This document shows positions 1 to 7,673 of a stretch of DNA of 9,657 nucleotides, one piece after another. Position 1 is the stretch's first letter; every line of letters begins with the position of its first letter. Origin of the DNA: Rubritepida sp. (GTDB lineage: Bacteria > Pseudomonadota > Alphaproteobacteria > Acetobacterales > Acetobacteraceae). The notes under the pieces are model-generated. The model did not search any database. It was given only the letters and a program-made list of their open reading frames with translations, and was not told the DNA's origin. Made by a program: the position numbers and the translations under genes. The stretch spans positions 1 through 9,657 of the forward strand of contig SKWC01000310.1 in assembly GCA_007129145.1 (NCBI GenBank), in the 5' to 3' direction.

Positions 1-1224
1 CCCGTGCCGCGGCGCATGGCCGACATCCTCGCCCCCGGCGACGTGATCCTGGTCGAGCCGCTGGAGGCCAGCCCCGCCCGCGGCCGAACCCCCGCGCGGC
101 CCGCGCGCGTGGCGCTGCGCCAACTGCCCGAGGTGGAGGGCGCGGTGGTGGCGCTCGACCCGCACACCGGGCGCGTGCTGGCCATGGCCGGCGGCTGGAG
201 CCTGGAGCGTTCCTGGTTCAACCGCGCCACCCAGGCGCAGCGCCAGCCCGGATCCTCCTTCAAGCCCTTCGTCTTCCTGCCGGCGCTGGAAGCCGGCATC
301 CCGCCCAACCAGCAATACCTGGACGGCGAGTTCGAGTTGCGCACCCCCGCCGGGGTCTGGCGGCCCTCCAATGCGGACGGCCAGATGATGGGCTACCTGA
401 CCATGCGCCGCGCCATGGAGCTCAGCCGCAACCTGGCGACCATCCGCATCGCCGAGGAGGTGGGGATGGACCGCGTGGCCGAGGTCGCGGCGCGCTTCGG
501 CCTGATCGAGAACATGCCCGAGTTCCTGGCGATGAGCCTCGGCTCGGGCGAGACGACGGTGCTGCGCCAGGCGGCCGCCTATGCCGCCTTCGTCAATGGC
601 GGGCGGCGCGTCGAGCCCACGCTGATCGACAGCGTCCAGGATGAGCGCGGGCGGGTGCTGTTCCGCACCATGGCGCGCGAATGCGCCGGCTGCGACACCC
701 CGCCCGAGGCCGGGCCGCCGCCGGTGGTGGACAACCGCCACCAGATCCTGGACCCGATCACCGCCTTCCAGATGACCTCCATCCTGGAGGGTGCGGTGAC
801 CCGCGGCACAGGGCCCCGCGCGGCGCAGGGGCTGAACCGCCCGGTGGCGGGCAAGACCGGCACCACCGATGATTTCCGCGACGCCTGGTTCGTCGGCTAC
901 ACGCCCGAGATCGTCATCGCCGTCTGGGTCGGCTTCGACGATCCACGCTCGCTGCGCCATTCGGGCGAGCGCGGCGGCGAGGTGACCGGCGGGCGGCTGG
1001 CCGCGCCGATCTTCCGCGAGGTGCTGGCCGCCGCCAGCGAGGGCAGCCCCGCCGTGCCCTTCCGCGCGCCGCCGGGCGTCGCGCTGGTGCGCATCACCCA
1101 TGACACGGGCCAGCCCATCATCGAGGCCTTCCGCCCCGGCACCGAGAATGCCGCCCTGGACCCGCGCATCCCCGACGCCGGCGCGGCGCAGCGCGTGGAC
1201 AGCGGGTTGGGCGGGCTGTATTGA
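1..1224 (+). CDS. mrcA: Penicillin-binding protein 1A, C-terminal part (5' end outside window)
   Basis: This is the transpeptidase half of a class A penicillin-binding protein. Such proteins polymerise glycan strands and cross-link peptide stems of peptidoglycan on the periplasmic face of the inner membrane. The reading frame is open from base 1. Numbering from the GTG at position 4, the catalytic SxxK motif is S84-S-F-K87 in a QPGSSFKPF context, the second motif is S141-R-N143, and the third is K284-T-G-T287 followed by the usual DAWFVGYTPE stretch. The transglycosylase domain and the membrane anchor lie upstream of the window. A CxxC pair (C227, C230) sits in the insert between motifs two and three; its role is unknown. 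The gene ends in TGA at 1222-1224, 6 bases before prfB, an order familiar in alphaproteobacteria. Three intact motifs in the right order make the family secure; 1A rather than another class A subtype is inferred from context. Confidence 0.93.
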   Translation, partial: PVPRRMADILAPGDVILVEPLEASPARGRTPARPARVALRQLPEVEGAVVALDPHTGRVLAMAGGWSLERSWFNRATQAQRQPGSSFKPFVFLPALEAGIPPNQQYLDGEFELRTPAGVWRPSNADGQMMGYLTMRRAMELSRNLATIRIAEEVGMDRVAEVAARFGLIENMPEFLAMSLGSGETTVLRQAAAYAAFVNGGRRVEPTLIDSVQDERGRVLFRTMARECAGCDTPPEAGPPPVVDNRHQILDPITAFQMTSILEGAVTRGTGPRAAQGLNRPVAGKTGTTDDFRDAWFVGYTPEIVIAVWVGFDDPRSLRHSGERGGEVTGGRLAAPIFREVLAAASEGSPAVPFRAPPGVALVRITHDTGQPIIEAFRPGTENAALDPRIPDAGAAQRVDSGLGGLY

Positions 1225-1230
1225 ACGCCC

Positions 1231-2362
1231 ATGCGCGCTGACGCCACCCAATTGCACGAGCAGATCACCGCATCGGTGACCCTGCTGAGGAGGCATCTTT
1301 GACTGGGATGCCGCAACCATCCGCCTCGCGGAACTGAACGCACGCGCCGAGGACCCCAACCTCTGGAACGACGCCAAGGAAGCCGGCCGCGTGATGCAGG
1401 AGCGCACGCGGCTCGCTGACCAGGTCGAGGGCGTGCAGCGCCTCGAGCAGTCGGTGCGCGACGCGCTCGACCTCATCGAACTGGCCGAGGAGGAGGGCGA
1501 CGCCGAGACCGCCGATGCCGCGGTCGCCGACCTGCACGCCTATGCCGCCGAGGCGAAGCGCCGCGAGATCTACAGCCTGCTCTCGGGCGAGGCGGATGCG
1601 AATGACGCCTATCTCGAGGTGAATGCCGGCGCGGGCGGCACCGAGGCGCAGGATTGGGCCGAGATGCTGCTGCGCATGTACGGCCGCTGGGCCGAGGCGC
1701 GCGGCTACAAGGTGACGCTCACCGAGCAGTCCGAGGGCGAGCAGGCGGGCATCAAGTCCGCCACCATGCAGGTCAGCGGGCCCAACGCCTATGGCTGGCT
1801 CAAGACGGAATCGGGGGTGCACCGGCTGGTGCGCATCAGCCCCTTCGACAGCGCGGCGCGGCGGCAGACCAGCTTCGCCTCGGTCTATGTCTATCCCGTC
1901 GTGGACGACCGCATCGAGATCGAGATCAACCCCGCCGACATCAAGACCGACACCTTCCGCGCCTCGGGCGCCGGCGGGCAGCACGTCAACAAGACCGAAT
2001 CGGGGGTGCGCTTCACCCATATCCCGACCGGCCTCGTCGCCGCCTCCACCCAGGACCGCAGCCAGCACCGCAACCGCGAGATCGCGATGAACATGCTGAA
2101 GGCGCGGCTGTATGAGCTGGAGCTGAAGAAGCGCGAGGCGGTGGCCGACGCCGCCGAGGCCAGCAAGACCGACATCGGCTGGGGCCACCAGATCCGCAGC
2201 TATGTCCTGCAGCCCTACCAGCTGGTGAAGGATCTGCGCACCGGCATCGAGAAGGGCAATCCCGACGCGGTGCTGGACGGCGACCTCGACGACTTCATGG
2301 CCGCCGCCCTGGCTGCGCGCGTCGGCGGCACCCGCAGCGAGGCGAGCGCGGCCGCGCAATGA
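1231..2362 (+). CDS. prfB: Peptide chain release factor 2, expressed by programmed +1 frameshift
   Basis: RF2 recognises UGA and UAA stop codons and triggers peptidyl-tRNA hydrolysis on the ribosome. Translation starts at ATG 1231 (MRADATQ...) and runs 23 codons to CTT 1297-1299, where an in-frame TGA (1300-1302) is bypassed by a +1 shift. Reading resumes at GAC 1301 (DWDAATIRL...) and ends at TGA 2360-2362, giving 376 residues against 365 in E. coli. In the joined product the stop-codon-reading tripeptide SPF is at 203-205 and the catalytic GGQ at 248-250. Residue 244, two before the glycine of SGAGGQ, is alanine, where E. coli K-12 has its less active threonine. A GGTEAQDW block and a DIGWG block are also present. 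No strong ribosome binding site precedes ATG 1231, which lies 6 bases after the mrcA stop, so translational coupling is likely. The 3' end overlaps the next gene by ATGA. Confidence 0.97.
1288..1303 (+). promoter_or_regulatory. prfB: prfB programmed +1 ribosomal frameshift site
   Basis: The site has all the classical parts in the classical spacing: a Shine-Dalgarno-like AGGAGG (1288-1293), three bases CAT, the slippery CTT (1297-1299), in-frame TGA (1300-1302) and a following C (1303), which makes the weak-termination context TGAC. In well-studied bacteria, low RF2 lets the paused ribosome slip from CUU to UUU, which raises RF2 synthesis; high RF2 terminates after 23 residues here. The two frames encode continuous RF2 sequence on both sides (LLRRHL then DWDAATIRL), so this is recoding and not a sequencing error. 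Confidence 0.96.
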
Positions 2363-3066
2363 AGTGGCTGCGCGCGCCCGCCACCCTGGCGCAGGGGAAG
2401 CGCGTCTACGCGATCGGCGACACACATGGCTGCATCACCCAGCTTCGCGCCGTGCATGATGCCATCCGCGCCGACCTGGCCGCGCATCCCACGCCCGGCG
2501 CCGTGGTGGTGCATCTGGGCGACTACATCGACCGCGGACCCGACAGCGCGGGGGTGATCGCGGCCGTGCGCGGCTTCGACGCCTGCCCGGTGGTGAACCT
2601 CAAGGGCAACCATGAGGTGACCCTGCTGGCCGCCCTCGATGGCGACGGGCCTTCCGCCACGGATTGGATGTATTACGGCGGCAAGGAGGCCCTTGCCTCC
2701 TGGGGCGTGGACCCGGACGCGCCGCCCGCCGAATGGCGCAGCGGCATCCCCGCCGAGGACCAGGGCTTCCTGCGCGGCCTTTTGCCGCACCACCGCGTCG
2801 GGCCCTATCTGTTCGTCCATGCCGGCATCCGCCCCGGCGTGGCGCTGGAGGCGCAGAGCCTCGATGACCTCACGCGCATCCGCGGCCCCTTCCTGGACAG
2901 CGAGGCCGACCACGGCTTCGTGGTGGTGCATGGCCACACCCCCGTGCGCGAGCGCGTGGCCGACATCCGCCCCAACCGGATCAATTTGGACACGGGCTGC
3001 GTCTGGGGCGGGGTGCTGACCTGTGGCGTGTTCGAGGAAGACCGGCTGGGGCTGATCACCGCCTGA
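2359..3066 (+). CDS. PPP-family metallophosphoesterase (Ser/Thr-phosphatase-like)
   Basis: A 235-residue cytosolic phosphoesterase with a two-metal active site. The signature blocks appear in order: GDTHG at 20-24, GDYIDRG at 54-60, GNHE at 83-86, HAG at 154-156 and HGHT at 191-194. This is the pattern of the PPP superfamily that includes lambda phosphatase, PrpA/PrpB-like protein phosphatases and ApaH/PrpE-type dinucleoside tetraphosphatases. The substrate cannot be read from the sequence; phosphoprotein and dinucleoside polyphosphate are both possible. No signal peptide or membrane segment is seen. The ATG overlaps the prfB stop (ATGA, 2359-2362) and only a weak GAGG lies about 16 bases upstream, so expression is probably coupled to prfB. 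The gene ends 9 bases before the stop codon of a convergent gene. Confidence 0.9.
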   Translation: MKWLRAPATLAQGKRVYAIGDTHGCITQLRAVHDAIRADLAAHPTPGAVVVHLGDYIDRGPDSAGVIAAVRGFDACPVVNLKGNHEVTLLAALDGDGPSATDWMYYGGKEALASWGVDPDAPPAEWRSGIPAEDQGFLRGLLPHHRVGPYLFVHAGIRPGVALEAQSLDDLTRIRGPFLDSEADHGFVVVHGHTPVRERVADIRPNRINLDTGCVWGGVLTCGVFEEDRLGLITA

Positions 3067-3075
3067 CGCGGGTTC

Positions 3076-3276
3076 TCAGCGCCGGCCGAACACCGCGAGC
3101 AGCAGGCCCAGCACCGCGGCCACGCCGCCACCCACCAGATACAGCATGGTCCTGTCGGTGAACCGACCAGTCAGCGTCTCGCTGAGCTGTTCGACTGGCG
3201 CCTGGGAGGCATTGTAGCCGAAATAAAGCAAGACCGCGCCGAGCGCGATCAGGGCGATTCCGATGATCCGTGTCAT
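3076..3276 (-). CDS. DUF3185 small two-helix membrane protein
   Basis: A 66-residue protein with two predicted membrane helices, about residues 4-20 (starting MTRIIGIALI) and 44-63 (glycine- and leucine-rich, with GGGVAA), joined by a polar loop of about 23 residues. The N-terminal IGIAL..GxxLLxFG-NAS layout and the second helix preceded by a TDRTM-type segment match the DUF3185 family from memory. That family has no established function. The start is ATG at 3274-3276, preceded by a GAAAGGGG Shine-Dalgarno-like element (complement of 3287-3294) about 10 bases away. It lies 36 bases after the acyl-CoA synthetase gene on the same strand and could be the last gene of that operon, or have its own promoter. 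It ends 9 bases from the stop of the convergent phosphoesterase gene. Confidence 0.83.
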   Translation of the reverse strand: MTRIIGIALIALGAVLLYFGYNASQAPVEQLSETLTGRFTDRTMLYLVGGGVAAVLGLLLAVFGRR

Positions 3277-3282
3277 GTGTTT

Positions 3283-3306
3283 CAGGCCCCTTTCAAGGTT
3301 GGCCTG
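3283..3306 (-). promoter_or_regulatory. Candidate hairpin covering the DUF3185 ribosome binding site
   Basis: On the minus strand CAGGCC pairs with GGCCTG and an inner CCTT pairs with AAGG, with a two-base AA bulge and a very small loop. The 3' arm contains the AAAGGGG Shine-Dalgarno-like element of the DUF3185 gene. No U-tract follows, so a plain intrinsic terminator is unlikely. A hairpin that limits translation of the small gene, or a processing or mRNA-stability element, fits better. The role is inferred; only the inverted repeat is directly seen. Confidence 0.4.
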
Positions 3307-3312
3307 CGCGAT

Positions 3313-4944
3313 TCACCGCATGGCGCCGCGCAGCACATGTTTCTGAATCTTACCTGTACTCGTTTTTGGCAGTTCCTGGAACACCACTTTTTTGGGTACC
3401 TTGAAGCCCGCCAGCAGGGTGCGGCAATGGGCGATCAGCTCATCCGCGCTGGCCTGCGCCTCCGGCTTCAGCTCGACGAAGGCGCAGGGCACCTCGCCCC
3501 ATTTTTCGTCGGGCTGGGCCACCACCGCTGCCACCGCCACCGCCGGGTGCTTGTAGAGCGCGTCCTCCACCTCGATGCTGCTGATGTTCTCGCCGCCCGA
3601 GATGATGATGTCCTTGGAGCGGTCGCGCAGCTGGATGTAGCCGTCGGGGTAGCGCACCGCGAGGTCGCCCGAATGGAACCAGCCGCCGGCGAAGGCCTTT
3701 CGCGTGGCCTCCGCGTCCTTCAGATAGCCCTTCATGACCACATTGCCGCGGAACATCACCTCGCCCATCGCCACGCCATCGGCGGGGACGGGGGCCATGG
3801 TCGCGGGGTCCAGCACCTCCAGCGCCTCCAGCGCCAGGTAGCGCACGCCCTGGCGCGCCATGTGCCGCGCCTGGTCGGGGGCGGGCAGGGCGTCCCATTC
3901 GGCGTGCCATTCATTGGTGACGGCCGGGCCATAGACCTCGGTCAGCCCATAGACATGCAGCACCTGGAAGCCGGCGTGGCGCATCGCGGCCAGCACCGCC
4001 TCGGGCGGCGGCGCGCCGGCCACGACGAAGGTGACGGGGCCGGGCAGGTGGCGCCGTTCCTTCTCAGGCGTCTGCAGCAGCGCGCTCATGACGATGGGCG
4101 CGCCGCACATGTGCGTGACGCCCTCGCCCGCGATCAGCGACCACATGGCCGGCCCGCGCACCGCGCGCAGGCAGACATGGGTGCCCGCCATGGCGGTGAT
4201 GGTCCAGGGGAAGCACCAGCCGTTGCAGTGGAACATCGGCAGCGTCCAGAGATAGACCGGATGCCGCCCCATCCCCGCCGAGAGGACATTGCCGGTGGCC
4301 AGCAGCGAGGCGCCGCGGTGGTGATACACCACCCCCTTGGGCCGCCCCGTGGTGCCCGAGGTGTAGTTCAGCGCGATCGCATCCCATTCGTCGCGCGGCA
4401 TGGGCCAGGCGAAGCCGGGGTCGCCCTGCTGCAGGAAGGCCTCGTAATCCTGCCCGCCCAGCGTCTGCAAATCGTGGTGGTCATGGCCGAAGGCCTCCCG
4501 GTCATGCACCTCGATCAGCGCGGGCGGCTTCGCGCATTGCGCCAGCGCGGCGCGCACCACGGGCGCCCATTCGCGGTCGAAGATGAGCACCCGCGCCTCG
4601 CCATGGTCGAGGATGTAGGCGATGGTCGCGGCGTCGAGGCGCGTGTTGATGGTGTTCAGCACGCAGCCCGCCATGGGCACGCCGAAGTGGCATTCCAGCA
4701 TCTCGGGGATGTTGGGCAGCAGCACCGCCACCGTGTCGCCGCGCCCCAGCCCCAGCAGGCTCAGCGCATGGGCCAGCCGCACGCAGCGATCGCGCGTCTC
4801 GCGGTAGGTGCGGCGGGTGCCGCCATAGGCGACGGCCGCATGGTCGGGGAAGACCTGCGCGCTGCGCTCCATGAACAGCAGGGGCGTCAGGGGCTGGTGG
4901 TTGGCGGGCTGCCGGGGCAGCGCGTCGTAGTCGGCCTCGGCCAT
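3313..4944 (-). CDS. AMP-forming acyl-CoA synthetase, plant AAE1/AAE11-like type
   Basis: A 543-residue adenylate-forming enzyme that should convert a carboxylic acid plus ATP and CoA to acyl-CoA, AMP and pyrophosphate. Motifs seen: P-loop YTSGTTGRPKG at 194-204, YGLTE at 332-336, HSGD at 424-427, the hinge DRSKDIIISGGENISS at 441-456, and the C-terminal catalytic lysine K532 in PKTSTGKIQK. The N-terminus (PLTPLLF, then LPNIPEMLECHFGVPMAG and NTINTRLDA) resembles the branch holding plant peroxisomal AAE proteins and many bacterial short- to medium-chain or aromatic acyl-CoA ligases; the substrate is unresolved. I chose ATG 4944 over an upstream TTG at 4962 because AGGA (complement of 4954-4957) sits 9 bases before it and the TTG lies inside the crotonase gene. 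The start is 2 bases past the crotonase stop. The last roughly 25 codons are unusually AT-rich. Confidence 0.9.
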   Translation of the reverse strand: MAEADYDALPRQPANHQPLTPLLFMERSAQVFPDHAAVAYGGTRRTYRETRDRCVRLAHALSLLGLGRGDTVAVLLPNIPEMLECHFGVPMAGCVLNTINTRLDAATIAYILDHGEARVLIFDREWAPVVRAALAQCAKPPALIEVHDREAFGHDHHDLQTLGGQDYEAFLQQGDPGFAWPMPRDEWDAIALNYTSGTTGRPKGVVYHHRGASLLATGNVLSAGMGRHPVYLWTLPMFHCNGWCFPWTITAMAGTHVCLRAVRGPAMWSLIAGEGVTHMCGAPIVMSALLQTPEKERRHLPGPVTFVVAGAPPPEAVLAAMRHAGFQVLHVYGLTEVYGPAVTNEWHAEWDALPAPDQARHMARQGVRYLALEALEVLDPATMAPVPADGVAMGEVMFRGNVVMKGYLKDAEATRKAFAGGWFHSGDLAVRYPDGYIQLRDRSKDIIISGGENISSIEVEDALYKHPAVAVAAVVAQPDEKWGEVPCAFVELKPEAQASADELIAHCRTLLAGFKVPKKVVFQELPKTSTGKIQKHVLRGAMR

Positions 4945-4946
4945 GC

Positions 4947-5713
<767 letters not shown>

Positions 5714-5717
<4 letters not shown>

Positions 5718-7591
5718 CGGGTCAGCGCCTCCTGGATCTCATCGAGGATGGCCGGGTCGTCGATGGTGGCGGGGGCGGCAAAATCCTGCCCATCGGCGAT
5801 GCGCCTTATGGTCGCGCGCAGGATCTTGCCCGAGCGCGTCTTGGGCAGGCGCGGCACCACCCGGGCGTCGCGGAAGGCGGCGACGGGGCCGATGCGCTGA
5901 CGCACCAGCGCGACCAGTTCGGCGGCGATCTCGGCCTCGCCGCGCGCCACGCCGGCCTTCAGCACGACCAGCCCCAGCGGCACCTGGCCCTTCAGCGCAT
6001 CGGCCGCACCCACCACGGCGCATTCCGCCACATCGGGGTGGCTGGCCAGCACCTCCTCCATCGCGCCGGTCGAAAGCCGGTGGCCGGCCACGTTGATCAC
6101 GTCATCGGTGCGGCCCATCACCCAGACGAAGCCTTCCTCGTCCACGCGGCCCGCGTCGGAGGTGTCGTAGAAGCCCGGGAAGGTCGAGAGATAGGCCTGG
6201 GTGTAGCGCGCCTCGGCATTCCACAGCGTGGGGGCGCAGCCGGGCGGCAGGGGCAGGCGCAGCGCCAGCGCGCCCTCCGCGCCGGGCGCGACCTCCTGCC
6301 CCTCGGCGTCCAGGACGCGCACGTCGAAGCCGGGCGAGGGCTTGCCGCCCGAACCCGGGCGCGGCGGGAACAGCCCGTGGTCGCGGAAGCCCGCGGTGAT
6401 GGCCCAGCCCGTCTCGGTCTGCCACCAATGGTCCACCACCGGGATGTTCAGGCGTTCGGCCGCCCATTCGGCGGTGGGCGGGTCGCAGCGCTCGCCGGCC
6501 AGGAACAGCGCCTCCAGCCGCGAGAGGTCGTGGCGGGCCATCAGCCGCCCCTCCGGGTCCTCCTTGCGGATGGCGCGCAGCGCGGTGGGGGCGGTGAACA
6601 TCACCCGCACGCCATGCTCGGCGCAGACCCGCCAGAAGGTGCCGGCATCGGGCGTGCCGACCGGCTTGCCCTCGAACAGCACGGAGGTGCAGCCGGCCAG
6701 CAGCGGCGCATAGACGATGTAGGAATGCCCCACGACCCAGCCGACGTCGGAGGCCGCCCAGTACACGTCGCCCGCCTCGACGCCGTAGATCATGCGCATG
6801 GAGTGCTGCAGCGCGACCGCATGCCCGCCGTGGTCGCGCACGATGCCCTTGGGCTGTCCGGTCGTGCCGCTGGTGTAGAGGATATAGAGCGGGTCGGTCG
6901 CGGTCACCGGCACGCAGGGATGCGGCGCACCCGCGGCCTCGGCGGCCGCATAATCCTCGTCGCGGCCGGGGATGAGTTCGGCCGGGGCCTCGGGGCGCTG
7001 CAGCACCAGGCAGAAATCGGGCTTGTGCGCCGCCATGCCGATCGCGGCATCCAGCAGCGGCTTGTAGGGCACGACCCGCCCGGGCTCGAGGCCGCAGCTT
7101 GCGGTGATCACGGCGCGCGGGGTCGCGTCGTTGATGCGCGCGGCGAGTTCGGCCGCGGCGAAGCCGCCGAACACCACCGAATGGATGGCGCCCAGCCGCG
7201 CGCAGGCCAGCATGGCGATGGCGGCCTCGGGCACCATGGGCATGTAGATCAGCACGCGCTCGCCCTTGGCCACGCCGCGCGCGGCGAGCGCCCCGGCCAG
7301 CCGCGCCACGCGGTCGGTCAGCTCGGCGTAGGTGATGCGCGTGACCCGGCCGGTCATCGGGCTGTCGTGGATCAGCGCGGCCTGCGCCCCGCGGCCGGCC
7401 GCCACATGGCGGTCCAGCGCGTTGTGGCAGGTGTTGAGCACGCCATCGGGGAACCAGCGGCCATGCGGGCCGGAGTGCGGGTCGAAGGCGGTGCGCGGCG
7501 GCGTTATCCAGTCGATCGCCCGGGCGGCGCGCATCCACCAGCCCTGCGGATCGGCGCGCCAGGCGGCGCGTTCGGCCTCGTAGCGGGACAT
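5714..7591 (-). CDS. prpE: Propionyl-CoA synthetase (PrpE/ACSS3 type)
   Basis: A 625-residue AMP-forming ligase that activates propionate (possibly also acetate or butyrate) to acyl-CoA in the cytosol. Length and block order match Salmonella PrpE (628 residues). Seen: the N-terminal WW..AARAIDW and NTCHNALDRH blocks, VVFGGFAAAELAARI at about 139-153, P-loop YTSGTTGQPKG at 239-249, SDVGWVVGHSYIVYAPLLAG at 281-300, HWWQTETGW at 388-396, GRTDDVINVAGHR at 493-505, and the catalytic lysine K589 in PKTRSGKILR. In homologues this lysine is a target of reversible acylation by Gcn5-type acetyltransferases; the motif here is compatible. The frame stays open upstream to 8377, but the PrpE N-terminal match begins at ATG 7591 with a strong ribosome binding site before it, and the extension is antisense to the transporter gene. 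It is the first gene of the minus-strand operon. Confidence 0.93.
5728..5733 (-). promoter_or_regulatory. Ribosome binding site of the crotonase gene
   Basis: The minus strand reads AGGAGG 10 bases before ATG 5717. It lies inside the last codons of prpE, so the crotonase gene has its own strong initiation signal in addition to the ATGA overlap. It supports 5717 as the start. Confidence 0.7.
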
Positions 7592-7670
7592 CTTGGGATC
7601 GTTCCTCCTTGGCGTGCAGCGTGGCGGGGCGGGCGTTGCTTCGCAAGCATTCCCGCAGCAGCATGCGCGC
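7592..7670. promoter_or_regulatory. Divergent intergenic region between prpE and the permease gene
   Basis: This 79-base gap must hold or adjoin the start signals for two divergent genes. It contains an interrupted dyad: GCGGG (7629-7633) and CCCGC (7652-7656) flank TGCTT (7637-7641), CGC, AAGCA (7645-7649). Ten base pairs centre on 7643. This could be an operator for a dimeric regulator or an RNA hairpin in the 5' leader of the permease. No sigma-70 boxes are convincing by eye. Promoter function is inferred from gene orientation only. Confidence 0.45.
7602..7610 (-). promoter_or_regulatory. prpE: Ribosome binding site that fixes the prpE start
   Basis: The minus strand reads AAGGAGGAA here, nearly a perfect anti-16S match, about 10-12 bases before ATG 7591. 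It decides against the longer open frame that continues to 8377. Confidence 0.8.
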
Positions 7671-7673
7671 ATG
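7662..7673. repeat. Perfect 12-base palindrome over the permease start codon
   Basis: CATGCGCGCATG is identical to its own reverse complement and alternates pyrimidine and purine throughout. Its last three bases are the proposed ATG of the permease gene. It may be an operator half, a local structure, or chance in a GC-rich genome. Confidence 0.5.

Noticed and set aside
1297..1303. Frameshift mutation making prfB a pseudogene
   Set aside because: The in-frame TGA sits in the exact known recoding context with correctly spaced AGGAGG, so it is programmed.
1807..2008. Direct repeat GAATCGGGGGTGC within prfB
   Set aside because: Both copies encode the TESGV peptide that occurs twice in RF2 proteins; it is explained by the protein sequence.
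1265..2425. 386-codon open frame on the minus strand
   Set aside because: It is fully antisense to prfB, whose SPF and GGQ motifs are intact; no family features.
3064..3078. Bidirectional terminator between the convergent genes
   Set aside because: Only 9 bases separate the stops, and I see no stem-loop with a U-tract on either strand.
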